Positions 23,651 through 36,296 of a stretch of DNA of 64,000 nucleotides are shown one piece after another (the first letter of the stretch is position 1; each line of letters begins with the position of its first letter). The stretch lies in NCBI GenBank assembly GCA_036785705.1, contig JAWUZG010000001.1, positions 2,480,001 through 2,544,000 on the forward strand, written 5' to 3'. The DNA is from Acanthornis magna (Eukaryota > Chordata > Aves > Passeriformes > Acanthizidae). The translations under genes were made by a program, and so were the position numbers. A model generated the notes under the pieces. The model did not search any database, had not been told where the DNA came from, and worked only from the letters and a program-made list of their open reading frames with translations.

Positions 23651-24933
23651 TCGCATAAGTAAGTGCCAAGTTCAATCATTTTTCTAACAGAAACAAATAT
23701 TAGTACCCACTCACAAAATCCATAACAAAACTAATATTTGCACCCTCTGAGATTATAATCCAATTTAAGAGGAGAGAGAATGATTTAAAGAAAATCCAGG
23801 TGCGTGACTAGTCAGCTAATTCATATGAGAATTTCCTAAAACATTTTTGCAAGTGGGGTGAATGAATAGTAAGTAATAAATTAGATAACAGCAAATATAT
23901 ATCTGTTTAAACATTTATGATCAATGCTTTTAGGATTCAAAAGCATTTTTGAAACACACCTGGCTTATTGAATGCTCCAATAACATGACCCCTCTAGAAG
24001 CAGCATGGTGATTAACTGTGTTTATTGTTTATTTATGTAAATGTTCTTGACTAAGCTTTATTCTTTTTTTCTGCTTTTCAATTCAAGCAGCCTTAATGGG
24101 CAGAATGTAAAGCAAGATCTTAACTACAACATGATGGCAAGATTGAATAGTTTTAATTAGAGAAGGGTAATATTCCATGTGTAATGGAAGTGATTTACAG
24201 CGTGGTTAGTTTGATCTAGATGTCTCTCAACTTGAATCTCACAGCTCTTTTCTCTAAAAATTACTCAAATCCTGACAATTTTTGTTAGGATTTGAGGATC
24301 TTGACATTCTCTGAAAAATTTTACTGCAAGTCCTTTAAGGTTGCACTAATGCATGTGAGAATATTTGTGCGCTTAACAAAGTGTTGAAATGTGATTTTTA
24401 GAAGAGATTTCTTTGGAGTTAGTCAATTAAATGTCCCTCTTTCAGATATCTAGTAAAGCAACAGGTTTTGTGTAAAAAAAAACCTTTTTGCTGCTTCAAT
24501 TAAACTGTAGATTTGATACTCAAAACCCCAGAGAGGGATGGCCTATACAGACATTTCCAAGGACTCACGGAGAGGTTTTGTGTTGGGTTTTTTGGTACTT
24601 GTCTGAGCCATTTTTAAAAGATGCATAATTTGATCCTGAAACTTTTTAATTATAATGTCTAATTGAAACACTCACATTTCAATTAAAACAAAGCAGTCTA
24701 AAACCATAGGGTGTTAGAATCTTATAAGGAGGGTATAATTTATTGCCATTTTGATGATCTCTAAGTCTTCAACTTTTATCAATTATAAATAACTCATTTG
24801 AAAATGAATACAAGTGAAATTAACTAAATTGACACCAGTTTCTTTTTGTGATCTGAAAATATATGCATAAATGGCAAGAAAATGTTAATTGACCTTAACC
24901 TTTTCTGTGATAAGTCTCTTCAGTAATGTAGTA
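23651..24933. promoter_or_regulatory. AT-rich block, candidate regulatory region
   Basis: About 1.3 kb without recognisable repeats or open frames, rich in homeodomain-type words ('TTTTAATTAGAG', 'CAATTAAATG', 'TTTCAATTAAAAC', 'TTTTTAATTATAA') and with a forkhead-like 'TGTTTATTGTTTATTTA' near 24020. AT-rich enhancers of developmental genes look like this, but AT-rich neutral DNA can too. No conservation data were available and boundaries are arbitrary. Confidence 0.25.
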
Positions 24934-25145
24934 ATACTTGGCACTTATATAGCATAGTACCTCTTATCTGGAGATCTCAAAGATCCTTACAAAAATTAAT
25001 TAAATCTCACAGCACTTCTTTGACGTAGGTATGTGAAGTATTAAATAGGTGATTAAACTGGAAACTAGAGGCTAAAACTAACATTTTCGAAACAGGATGC
25101 CTAATGTTAGGAATAAGACCCTAAATCTGCTTTTCATGATGCCTT
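24934..25145 (-). repeat. ancient MIR-like SINE remnant
   Basis: Plus-strand text 'GCACTTATATAGCATAGTAC', 'GATCTCAAAGATCCTTACAA', 'TTAATTAAATCTCACAGCAC', 'GACGTAGGTATG', then 'GGTGATTAAACTGGAAACTA'. It follows the reverse complement of MIR/L2-type elements ('...ctttacaaacattaattaatcctcacaacaccc...gaggtaggta...gaaactgaggc...'). Heavy divergence fits a pre-avian insertion. The exact family is uncertain. Confidence 0.6.
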
Positions 25146-27737
25146 ATTCTCCATAAAACCACACTTGCCATTGATCCTAGGACTCTAATGACTCATAAGC
25201 ACAGAGCTTTTGACTCCAAAGGTCTTTGATGCAAGGACTTGATTATTTTGGCCTTTATAATGCCAAGCAAATCACAGGTCAGATAGTGCAGACACTCCTG
25301 CTTGGAGGACGCAAAGACATTCTCTCATCTCTAACACCTTCTAATTCTGCTGACAGAACACAGAGAATTTATCTTTGAAACGTATCACCATCCAAGACAC
25401 TGAGATGAGCTCTCTCCTGGAGCTGCCTCCCTCCACCAACAGTGGGGATAACCAAGAAACTTGCTAAGAGTGATGTTAATTTTGAGAGCCAATATCATCC
25501 AAAACGAATTTCACCCTAATTAGGGAGAATTCTACATTAATGAACCTGACTACCGCAGTAATGTGATAATTCCAGCATTAAGAAAGCACAAGGAATAGGT
25601 AATACTGACAGATATCCTTTAAATATTGCACTTTGAATCACATATTTCTTTGTCACTTTGAAATTAAAGACATAAAGGTAGAATAAACTTTATAATTATC
25701 ACCCTATATTCTTGTTAACATATGTTGCAATCTGGATAACCATAAAAAACTTCATTCCTGAACAAGGCTTACAATCATAAAGCTTGGAAATGTAGGTGGT
25801 GTCAAGCAAGGTGTAACCACATATTTGTGCAGATGAATGCGATGGTGCATGCACATATTGCACCTTAATTCCAGGAATTCCTGCCTGAGGAAGCAGTTCA
25901 GTGTCAATTCAAATAGAGGCATCTGTGCAGGATGGGAACTCTCTCTTGCATGTAATTCATCCATGGTGGATTTGAGGAAGAAGACTTAATCTTGCCAACA
26001 ACCAAGTGTTCCCCCTTGGAATTAATTAGGATTATGAGCAGAGGTGGCAATTTGTGTTAGCACAGAGCTCAGAAGTCCACCAAAAATCTCTTAGGAGAGA
26101 CTGGACACTCATTGGTACTCCCACCATTGAGGGGAGATAGATAGATAGTTATTTATTTTCAATATCTCAGTCCCCAGCTCCCAGGTGTCTTTTCAGGTGA
26201 TGTAACAAAAGTTTTGAATTCTAGCTTTTAAGTGCCCTGAGTTCGGTATTTCCTACACTGAAAACTCAGAACCACAGAGGGAAAAAAAAAAAAAAAGACA
26301 AAGAAAAGGACAGAAGTTTTTAAAGATTCATGGCTACCTTATTTTCACAGGAGTCACTATCTATAGATTTATGGTCTTATATCCCATAGAAAATCTCAAG
26401 CTTATACACTTTTAACTCGTATCTCTCTACTACCTGTCTCTTTTGTTGGTTTTTCTCTACTTGTTGGCTCTTCTCTACTTTAATCTTGAGCACAAGTCAC
26501 CCAGGCAAAAAAGCAAAAGCAAACAATTCATATTTGAAAACCACTTACCAAAAATATAATCACTTGACACTAAGTCTCACAAGGACTTTGCAGGACTGGG
26601 CCACCTTTATCTGTGTCACAGGGCACCAGCAAGAAATGGTAATTGAGAAGAACATGACCCAACTTCCCTTGCAAGCAATGGAGATATCTTCTTTTTTGTT
26701 TGGTGGGGCTGTAGAATCACTGCATAATCTTGTTGCATCCAGTAAAAAAAAATTAAGCTATCTAATTTTGTAAGATTTCATTCTTTTGTGGGTGAAGATC
26801 ACTGAAGTGAAAATCTTTTAGAACAATCAAGTGTATTTCTGAGTATTTTATTAAAATAACAAAAGACAAGTTCCAAAAATACGTTTTGTGTTGCTGTCAC
26901 TGTGAAATCATTGAACTGGAGTATTCAGGGCAGAATAAGAGCAGATGGAGCTATCGAGTGGAATTCTGGTGGTAACTTGCACTTTTATATCTGGTTGGGC
27001 CAGTAATGTACATTGTGTAGTTGGCACCACAAAAGTTTTGCTGTCAATCTTTGAGGTTTTAAAAAAAATGATGTATTTCTGTTCAGCATGTAGGGAGCAC
27101 ATGCTTTTTCTAGGTGCCTCCATGTGCTCAGGCATGATGAGTACATTCCATATTGTTCAATGACACAGCTGACATTTTCTAAAATGGCACGTTGAGTATT
27201 TCCTTACAAGCTTGGAGCCTGTCCCTGAATTTGCTTGAAAAAATATAGAGCCAGATTAGGTATTGTCTTCTTTCCTTAGATTAATTTGCCTTTTCTAATT
27301 CTAGTCACAATAGAGTTTGCTTGGATCAGCAAATTTTGGAATTGAACCTTTATGTTATCTGTTGGTCCTCCTTCAATGGTAATTTTAAAGATAGCCACCT
27401 CCTCAAATGGACTAAAGCAACCTTATACACCAAGAAAGAACACCCTAAATGCACCCAAAATAGAATTTTCAATTGAATTTTGCATTCTCTTTGAGAAAAA
27501 GATCTTATGCAGAGCCATCAGTTGTATGGGTGCCAATTAATAACTGGGAAGAAAGCTGCTGGTTGATTTATTTATAAAGATTTATTTACCGTTATGACCA
27601 CTGAGAAAGTCAAAACCCTTGGCCTAGTTTATGTTTTCAGCTAGATTTTGCGTTGTCCATCCTGTTACCTTATAAATAATTCCTATATCATTATTGGTGC
27701 TGAAACAGCACAAGATCCATGTCGGCGTATTTAAAAT
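25146..27737. other. non-coding stretch
   Basis: Unique AT-rich DNA with an A-run at about 26282-26295 and a short (GATA)3-4 patch near 26135. No exon, RNA gene or repeat family was recognised. ORFs at 26486-26773 and 26908-27163 lack any identifiable motif. Confidence 0.5.
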
Positions 27738-28650
27738 TCAGAAAGTGCCACGACTGAATTTGAACTTCACCCTTCTGCAAATGAGTGCTGTGATTCCAGG
27801 ATAAACCCTCTCCCCGTGCCCGTTGGCAAAGCACACAAAGTCTCCTTGTTCAGCACCTGTCTGACACGACAGACCCCGCTCGGCAGCGGCGCCTTTTGGG
27901 GTCAGCTCCAAAGACCTGCCCCACTCAGCTGCTCTCATCCTACTTGTGTGGGCCTGATTAGCATTGCAGCAGAGCGCCTTGCAGACCACATCTGTCACCT
28001 GATCCTGCCTGCTGGCACATCCAGAGATCTTCCAGGCAGCCTTTTCAGCCTCTCCTCACAGCTGCTTCCAGTTCCTTTCTTGTCCCGTTCGAGTTTTGCA
28101 CAGCGGTGTGAGTCTTGCTGTGGCTGGGACCCTAATTCTCCTTTTTCTCTGTGTGCATTGCCCTTGCTGGAGAATTGCTCTGCCTGACCCAACTGCCTCT
28201 GGATTTTGACGGGAAGGGGTTAAATCCGGCAGATTTTTAGCGCAATTCAGACAGCAAACTCTTTTCTTCCTCCTGCCCAGCAAAGCAGTTTGCTGCTCAC
28301 ACAGGACCAACGCTCAGCTGACAAATAACCCCACTGACATCAGCACAACTCGGCAGATTTATATCGGCTAAGGAGCCAGCTTTCCAGGGAATGCTGAAGG
28401 CCTATCTGCTCACACAGGCTTTTGCTTCTCAGATTGTCAGGAAGACACTGGAATTAACCTTCGCTGCTGGCTTGACCTTTCGAAGCCTAGTCCCGAGCAC
28501 TGCTTCTCCCCACCTGAAACAAGGGATCTGATCAAGCTCCTGCAGTCTGAGAACTTCCCTTGGCGCCTGAGCTCTGGCCCTCACCCCAGCCTGGGGATAA
28601 CTGAGGCAGCTGCAAAGCTCATCAGTGTTCAAAGTTGTCCAGGGGGATGT
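27738..28650. other. GC-richer block with scattered CpGs
   Basis: Clearly higher G+C than the surrounding DNA, with a few clustered CpGs at about 27810-27900 and at 28080-28110. ORFs are open on both strands (for example 27816-28187 plus and 27738-27998, 28056-28310 minus), as expected where stop codons are rarer. They are not supported as genes. It could be an unrecognised GC-rich repeat remnant, a weak CpG-island relic or an exon-bearing region. I cannot decide which. Confidence 0.4.
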
Positions 28651-28654
28651 GTCT

Positions 28655-28665
28655 GGGGGGGGGGG
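28655..28665. repeat. G11 homopolymer
   Basis: A run of eleven G just after a G5 run. Such tracts are error-prone in sequencing and could form G-quadruplex-like structures only with partner runs. One G5 run lies 9 bases upstream. Confidence 0.9.
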
Positions 28666-28789
28666 ACTTGGCTTGGAAAACTGCTCTTAAGGTTGAACAT
28701 TTGTTTTTTCCTCTTCTTGTTGCTATTAATAGTTCGTCACACAGAATTATATTTGCAGGACTGGATGCGTCTCTTTAGTAGTTGTAATT

Positions 28790-29075
28790 TTACAAAGACG
28801 GATAGTGATGGGACAAGGGGCAATGGTTTTAAATTAGATGAGGAGAGATTTAGATTAGACATTAGGAGAAAGCTTTTTACTCAAAGGGTCATGAGGCCCT
28901 GGCACATGTTGCCCAGAGAATTTGTGGATTCCCCACCCCTGGAACTGTTCAAGGCCAGGTTGGATGGGACTCTGAGCAACCTGTTCTAGCGGAAGGTGTC
29001 CTTCCCCATGGCAGGGGGTTGGAAATAAAAGATCTTTAAGGTCCTCTTCCAAACCAAGCCCTTCTATAATTCAGT
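28790..29075 (+). mobile_element. CR1 LINE 3' fragment
   Basis: Sense copy: 'GGGACAAGGGGCAATGGTTT', 'TTTAGATTAGACATTAGGAG', 'TGTTGCCCAGAGAATTTGTG', 'CTGGAACTGTTCAAGGCCAG' and 'CTTCCCCATGGCAGGGGGTT', ending 'CTTCTATAATTCA'. It is well preserved and of the same subfamily as 5246-5710. The ORF at 28693-28989 and its antisense partner at 28855-29052 are element-derived. Confidence 0.95.
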
Positions 29076-29329
29076 GGACACCAGGAGCTCCAGGGAAGAC
29101 TGCAAAAATGACCACTCATTTTTGATTGCTTGATCTTGATTGTCCAGCCCTGGAGATATTTTTGATAATAAGTATTTTCTCTTGGTAAATCAAGGTGGAC
29201 ACACAAAAGGAAGATATACTTCACAGTAACCAACAACATTAAGCATTTTTAAATAGCTTGTCTAGTGCTATTTTTTAAATCTACTTTATACATTGTAATT
29301 GATAACTTTATGGCTTGCAACTTCTTTGA

Positions 29330-30060
29330 TGTGTCCCTTCTGATTTTTCAAGTGCTCAGACGTTGAGTGATGCTGGAAGCCAAATGAACAGGAGCCTTAT
29401 CCTGTGCACTGTCCTTGCAGTAATAGAAAGAGAACAGGAAAGTGCATCGCAGAAAACAGTCCCTTATGGGCTTAGGTGACCCTGTAAAATGATGACATTC
29501 GTAAATCTATTAAAACTCCATTTTCAAACCTGTTATAAACAACAAAAATCAGGCCTTGCTTTGTGCCTTTAGAGCATGCAACGAAATATCTCATTGCTCA
29601 GGCAGCGAGATGGATGAAGAAAGTCCAAATTCTGAACTACAGAGAGAAATTCACTAAAGTTTATGGCACTGAACACAATTACATAATGCAAGGAGGGTTT
29701 GTGTAATTTCTGTTTCTAAACAGTGTGGTCTGATTATTTCCTTTATTGCCAGCTCAAATATCAGCAGAGTATGAACAGGTTTCTAAATTCCAGCTAAGAC
29801 TTACAACTAAAGCCCCTGGTTGTGCCTTCTGAAGCATATCTAAAACTGTAGTCAGGTAAAATTTCCTACTGATCCATGAAATGCTAAAATTTAAACATTA
29901 CCATTTAGCTGCAACCACCTGTTTCAATTAACTCTCTAACATGTTTCATGCCTTGAAAGCTTTCATCTTTCTCTTTAAGTCACTCTGTCAAGGACCACAG
30001 ATGTTTTATTTTTGCTGAAGCCCTACTATGCTTTCAGTAACAGCAAGAGGTGAATTAAAT
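29330..30060. promoter_or_regulatory. candidate conserved non-coding element
   Basis: About 730 bp with no recognisable repeat and no long open frame, containing 'TTACATAATGCAAGGAGG', 'CTTTATTGCCAGCTCAAATA', 'AACCACCTGTTTCAATTAAC' (E-box next to ATTA) and 'GATTATTTCC'. The texture is that of a vertebrate developmental enhancer. The assignment is by eye only and the edges are arbitrary. Confidence 0.3.
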
Positions 30061-30517
30061 AAATCTCCAAAACATGTCATACATGGGCATCCATCATCGC
30101 TTGCACTCTATGTAGGCATAGTTGTCAAATAAGAGAAACAATCCTAAAGGACTTGGCAAGACAGTAGCCAGCCTTGTGCTGTACTTGCTGGATATCACAT
30201 TCTGTTGCATACTCAGGGAAAAAAATACTCTCATACGTTGGGGAACAGAGCTGTTGGTTATAATCCTTGCTCTCCTGCTGGCCTGGCAGGCGGTTTTGTA
30301 CCTTCCAATCCATCTTGTGAATTTATGCTGAGATCTCTCTTTGCTTAGAGTGTGGGGCATCACCTTTGGCAAGAACCTTTCAGTATAATACTGAGGGGGA
30401 CAATAATCTGACACCAGAAACTCATACATGGTTTTTCACATTCTTGATAAAACTGGAGGCACTGTAGTGAGTGCTGTGTGACCAGCAGCACACAGCATGG
30501 AAATGAGATGATACCTA

Positions 30518-30542
30518 AATGCAATGCAATGCAAATGCAATG
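30518..30542 (+). repeat. (AATGC)n short tandem repeat with octamer
   Basis: Nearly five AATGC units, one with an extra A that creates the POU octamer ATGCAAAT (30529-30536). The octamer may be incidental to the repeat. Confidence 0.85.
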
Positions 30543-32114
30543 AAGTTTTGTCTCAAGTATTTTCAAAGTCCTCAGTTAGCATTTATTTCTCACCTATGGC
30601 TCTCATACAATGTGAAGGCATCCACCCAACCACCACCCTCCTTGCGCTGCAGGGTCTGTCACACATAACCTGTGATTCTCTAAGGAGACCTGCAGCTCCT
30701 TGAATTTCTAAACAAGCTGAGAGAAAGGCAATTTTATAACTTTATAAGTGGAGGCTAACAGGGTCATTTATCTCGCTTTGCATTGTTTTTCAGGAGGACC
30801 ACAGTGAAGGCCTGGATCTGCCACCTCTCATTATCCACAGGATGCCTTTGGATTATCCTTTGAGTTGTTCCACACCCAAACCTGATATACACCAAAATCA
30901 ACCTATAGGCCATTTATCCAGGAGAGCTTTTCCACAGAGCATCCTGAATCTATCAGTACAAAATTTACAAGGCACAAAAGTGTCATCTCTGCCACCGTGA
31001 CCTTCTGTCATAGCACCCTCAACGATTTCACCTCTCCCAGAATTGCAGCTGGTATCAGTTGCACATCCTGCAACTAATTTACACTAATATAACTTCAAAA
31101 TGCCTCTTCCTTTTCCTTCAGTAAGAAAATATGGAAAGAACTCTCCTGCATCTCCTCTTATAAAAGCAGCATGAATGGAATCCTTATGCCACTAAAATCA
31201 CCTAAAAGCAATACTTGTGTGAGAAGAGCTTCGTCTGATTTTTCCTGCTTGGTTTCAATTTCAAGAACAGTGATTTTCTTTAGTCTAGTGAAATTCAATT
31301 TAGTTCCTTTGGTTGTAAAATATTTTATAATACTGTGTTTAAACTGCTGTAGAAAACAAAAATTTTGCTCCATGACACTACAAGAGAGAAATGTCTTCAG
31401 AAAGGTTTTTTAAATTAGTTCTAACTGGAATAGATATTACCCATCCACAATGAAAAAGCTTAGAGGGGAGATCTTAGTTAAGACTTGGATGTTTGTATGC
31501 TTATTTGGATTTTCTTTATGCTGAGAGTTTTTGAAATAAATATTTTATGACTGAATATCTTATTTAATTCCAATAATAATTTTAAAGGGTTTTTTAAATG
31601 CCTACCTGAGAGTAACAAAACTTTGTTCAGTTTTGGGACTGTATATGATAAGTATTACAAATTAATTTGTCAGTAGATACACCTTGAAATTTCCCTTTTT
31701 GTTGTGGGGAAAAACCCCCACAAAACTGTCAAAACTTCTAAACCTGTTTCCGCCATGTCAGCCACGATGCAAATACATGGTTTTTTATGTCAGGCATTGG
31801 AGACAAAGACTTTCTTTGATAAGATGGTTCTTGCCCTATTGGCAGAGTTTCAGGTGCAAGTGAAAGTACTGCAAAAAAATTGAGAATTATTTCAAAATAT
31901 GGACAGGACAACATTCAAGACATGAAAATTATATTTTAAAAAATTGGCAGGGATTAATCAAGTGTCTCAATCCCTGAGACATTGATATTTTCTGGTCAAA
32001 TTTTTAGATTTAAGACTTTTGTGTGCAGAGAACTTTTCCTGAAACTTCTCACTAACAGATTAAGGCTTTCATTACTCTACTTGCCATCTGGTATCAAGGT
32101 GCTGGAATTACACC

Positions 32115-32128
32115 ATATATATATATAT
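32115..32128. repeat. (AT)7 tract
   Basis: Seven AT units followed by T-rich DNA. A minor simple repeat. Confidence 0.85.
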
Positions 32129-32752
32129 TTCTATATTTTTAATTCAGCAGGAGATTTTTTTTAAATTCTTGGTGAAACTCAGCTCAAGTTCAAATATGTG
32201 GGATCTTTAGTGTTGATTTTGCTAGGAAAAGAAAGGCCAAAGCTTCTTAACATGCTGCTCCAAGCAAGCAACGATGGGATAAATTCCTGAGTCCAAAAAC
32301 CTCTTGGCTTTAGAATGAAACTGGACTAAAGCTGAGCATTAGATCTACATGATCATTATTAACCTTTCCCTCCCTGCTGAAATCTGAGGGCTGTGGGAGA
32401 AGGTTTCAGCCTTGTTTCAATCTGTAAAACTCTAGGAAAGCACCTTGCTCATTCCAGAATTTACTTTGTTTAAAATATGCTCAGACCCCAATGAAGTGAT
32501 GTCATTTGCCTAGAAAATATTAATGGTGGACCCAGAAATTTATATAAAGAATTAGCTTTTTGTATTGCAAATAGGCTGAAGATGCTGGTTTAATGGCTGC
32601 TAATATGACTGAAGAATTTAGCAAGTAAAGAAGATCAAGGAAATAAACCTTTTCTTTTCCTTTTTTTCCCCTGCACAAAACAGGTCCTGCAGCTCAAGAA
32701 GGAAATATCACAATGCTACAGGAACCACGACTAATATCAAAAGACCAATTAG

Positions 32753-32865
32753 AACCATAGAATTGTTTAGGTTGGATACGACTTTTAAGATCATTCAGTC
32801 CAACCATTAACCAGCACTGCTAAGTCAACCGCTGAACTGTGTAAATCACTCTAGAGGTTCATACA
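32753..32865 (-). mobile_element. short CR1 LINE 3' end
   Basis: Reverse-complement terminus: 'GAACCATAGAATTGTTTAGG', 'TTGGATACGACTTTTAAGAT', 'TTCAGTCCAACCATTAACCA' and 'GCACTGCTAAGTCAACCGCT'. About 110 bp, of the same older group as 14788-14912. The left edge is the genuine element 3' end. Confidence 0.88.
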
Positions 32866-34722
32866 GTCAGTAGAGAGAAACACACTTGGAGGATTCATTT
32901 CATCTGATCTTAGCACTGCTCTCTTTCCACCAAAATTATACACAGCTGTGGAGTTCACGGAATGCTTAGATGTAGATTTCAGTTACTTGCTTTAAGCACC
33001 ACTCTTTATTTATTACTTTTACACTTATTTTTCCACACATTTCTCCCTGGCTTCAGCCAACCATAACAGCAGCTGTCCTTGTAGAAATAGATATATGGAA
33101 CTTAATACAGGAAGAAACCAACAGGTATCCAAGCAAATAATTCTGCCTTTTGATGTACATGTTTCTCTCTCCATGGCGATCTGGAGGTGGGTGGCTGTCC
33201 TGGGTAGATATATTCAAATAACATCATTCCAGCTGTGTCTCCATGGCAGCAAGGACTTCCTGTGAGGTGCACAGTCCCGTCAGCCATGAGGTGTGTGAGC
33301 TGAGAGAGCTGTGCCCCCTGAGCTCCACAGCTCTCAGATTAAAGCTCACTTGGAGATGTCTGTGTAAAATGCCACCACATGAGGGTTTTGGGTGTATTTC
33401 TCTGTTGTTGAACATTTTTGAAAGAGGTCATTTTTAGATGATGATTCAAATCTGTATAGATTGGAGAGGGAATAAAACCTGAGGTTCTCATCCATCTGGG
33501 GAAGAAAAGAACAGGACAGCATTTATCAGTTCTGATTTTGAAGCAGGGTCTCTGTGGAGACACAGACACATTGACTACAGTTCCAATTAAAATATCTAAT
33601 TTCTAAAAAGATCATTCTATTTTTCAGTGTTTTCCTGTGGATCAGCCTGATTGTTACACGGCTTATGTATCTAACTCCAAATTTTGGGGTTTGCTTTGCA
33701 AACTTGTTAAATCGAAATATAGATTCTGCAGCACTTTGAAACCCAGGCACTGATATTTTATTCTTCCTACATCTCAGACCCTAAAGAGTCCCCATGCTGT
33801 TCATCCTCAAAGGAGGATAGATGCATTTCATTGTATTCCATGGAATGTCTCTTCTCTATTTTGAACTCAGACAGCATTAATTCATGTCCTGGCCTCCAAC
33901 AAGCTGCAACCTGACTAGAAAGAGTGAGATTAGCTTTCAGAAAACTTTCCAGGCTAAGGATAATATAGATATTTCATGTGTCACTCTCTTATCCTTATCA
34001 CAGGGATCTATATAAATGACTTTCTGGCATTCCCTTACTTATCTGTTACACAGCATTACAGATCTGTGAGATTACACTTTCTGTGGGCTCCGAGATTCTC
34101 TCTTGAATCCAGATATTCAGCATTGTTTTCACCACACTTGGACTTTGTTCCACTTTTAGTAGCAGCATGAAGTCAGTCACATTTAAATCAGATGAAAACC
34201 TGAATTTTTCATATTAATTAAAGTTCAATAGATTCCTTATAAAGAATAGATGAAAGGAGCAGCAGTGACACAGGAGTCATGTAGGCCGGATTTTCTACAG
34301 ATTAGCTAAAGCTGGTATGAACTTCCTCCCCAGCTTTGTCAAACATTTCCCGATTTTTTGAAGAGATTGACAAATAAGGTTTTGCATAATAGCACAGAAG
34401 CAATTTCCTCATCATTCCCACAATGTAAAGGAGAGAATTTAAAAAATAAAAAAAAAAGGGGTTGTCTGCCCTAAGTGTTGCTTCTTGAAATACTGTTAAA
34501 TGCACAGGACCCTGATCATTCTCCAGTTTAATTCTCCCAGTCACACTGGGTTGCAATGGTGATGAATTTAGCTTTGGCACATTTAGATGTAGATTCCTGG
34601 AAAAAGAACTAGTAGAGTCTCTTAAAACTGTTGATTTTTGAAAACGGATCAAAATGGTTATTTACAAAAGAAAACTCCCACATTACCGTAAGAGCTTTTG
34701 TTTTGAGATAATGGACTATATT
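32866..34722. other. non-coding stretch
   Basis: No repeat family or gene was recognised. Opposing short ORFs at 33102-33750 and 33976-34652 have no domain resemblance. Confidence 0.5.
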
Positions 34723-35215
34723 ATCATAGAATCATAGAAGAGTTGGAGTTGGAAAAGGCCATTAAAGATCATCTATCCAACCCCACTGCAATGAGCAGGA
34801 ACACCTTCCACTATCCCAGGTTACTCCAAGCCCCATCCAACCTGTCCTTGGACACTTCCAGGGATCCAGGGGCAGCCACAGCTTCTCTGGGCACCCTGTG
34901 CCAGTGTCTACTCACCTTCATCATAAACAATTTCTTCCTTACATGCAGTCTGAATCTACCCTCTTTTATATTAATACCATTATCCCTTGTCCTTTCACTA
35001 CAGGTGCTGCTAAATGTTTGTCACCGTCTTTCTTACAAGCCCCCCTGAAGTACTGAAAGGCCACGATAAAGTCTTCTGGAACTTTCTCTTTTCCAGGCTG
35101 AACAACCACAACTTTTTCAGCTTTTCCTCACAGGAGAAATGCTCCAGCCCATTCACAATTGTTGTGTCCCTCCTCTTGTCCTGTCCCAACCAAGCTACTC
35201 TTACCGAAAATGTTG
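34723..35215 (-). mobile_element. CR1 LINE 3' fragment, about 490 bp
   Basis: Reverse-complement CR1 from its genuine 3' end, 'ATCATAGAATCATAGAAGAG', through 'AAGATCATCTATCCAACCCC', 'GCCCCATCCAACCTGTCCTT', 'GCAGCCACAGCTTCTCTGGG', 'AAAGGCCACGATAAAGTCTT' and 'TCCAGGCTGAACAACCACAA' to 'GAGAAATGCTCCAGCCCATT'. It covers the 3'UTR and the end of ORF2. The 101-codon ORF at 34743-35048 is antisense translation of the element. Confidence 0.95.
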
Positions 35216-36296
35216 CCTATCCTAGTGTTAGTTTTTGAAGAACCTGTTGCTAAAACATTATGTCACATTTGTTCTCAGTCTCCTTGAACCTTCAGAAGAG
35301 ACTTAGCTATACATCCAGAAATAAGTCAAAGTGAATGTTTACAAGATGGTAATTTAAAAATGGAAGGTATTTTCATTTACTTTAGAAAACAAGTAAATTA
35401 ATAAATAGGTTAAAAGGTATAGTAGTGACAGATTGTTCCGATCAGACCACATTTTAATAAGTTCTGTTTTAAACAAACCACTTGTTATTACTTAAGGAAA
35501 TTTTGCTTGTGGATTCACCATCTTTTTCTAATTAATATTTGTAAAATGAGAGGTAGCATAACAATTCTATATTTTTCTGAGAGAGATCAGTCAATGCTAT
35601 TTTTAATTAACATTGCAGAGGAGATTTTTTTGTTTGGGTTTGTTTGGGTTGTTCCCTTGGTACAAAGTCTCTAAGCTATCAGTGTCAGCCTTGATTTGAC
35701 TTCATTTTGGAAGACAGTCTCAAAAAGGGTCAACCCAAGACAAACATGCCCTAGAAGCCTTTGACATGGAGTTTGTTTGTAGCCAGGGAAACAGCAAGAG
35801 TGCCCAGTGTGAAATTCCTAGTATGAGTAGGGAAATTCCTTCTGACTTTCTCTATTGAAAGTTGGGGTTTAGGATGTGAGTCTGTTCTGAGCTGGAGAAA
35901 GGATGTGCCTCATTGCATATTCCGTACAGCATTTCTGATGCATATAGGGAAATATTTCCAGTTCCCAGGAGGAGAACCTTTGCTCCCCTCACTCACAGAG
36001 GCTGTGAACAGTGAGCCTGCTCTGTCCTCAGCCAGCTCTCAGAGGACAGCAACTCCACACTTACAGCCTTGGGTCACCCAGAAGCCTCCCAAAGCTCCTT
36101 TAGCTGCAAAGATAGTTTCCTCAGCTATCCAGGATGGTTCTGAAACACAGAGACCCAAGTTTGGGATACCAGGGTACTGAACTGCTCCAGGTGGCTCAAT
36201 GGGCAGGTGCCTCAGAGGTCCACCAAGCCAAGCCATGGATCAGTGATTTCCCTGCATGAGAGAGGAGAAGAAGCCTCTCCTACTGCAACATCTACA
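35216..36296. other. non-coding stretch
   Basis: Unique DNA with a G/T-rich phrase near 35630-35655 ('GTTTGGGTTTGTTTGGGTTG'). ORFs at 35905-36236 lie on both strands and have no recognised motif. Confidence 0.5.

Larger units (their letters stand above)
30061..32752. other. non-coding stretch
   Basis: Unique DNA. Contains the (AATGC)n tract with a perfect octamer ATGCAAAT at 30529-30536 and (AT)7 at 32115-32128. The opposite-strand ORFs at 30094-30566 and 31158-31413 are mutual shadows. No gene was recognised. Confidence 0.5.

Noticed and set aside
23295..23675. 126-codon minus-strand ORF
   Set aside because: It is antisense to the CR1 copy at 23145-23650 and owes its openness to the repeat's composition.
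27816..28187. 123-codon plus-strand ORF in the GC-richer block
   Set aside because: Several frames on both strands are open here because stops are rare. No recognisable motif and no splice context.
32115..32165. TATATA tract as a promoter
   Set aside because: It is a plain (AT)7 repeat running into T-rich DNA, with no other promoter feature.
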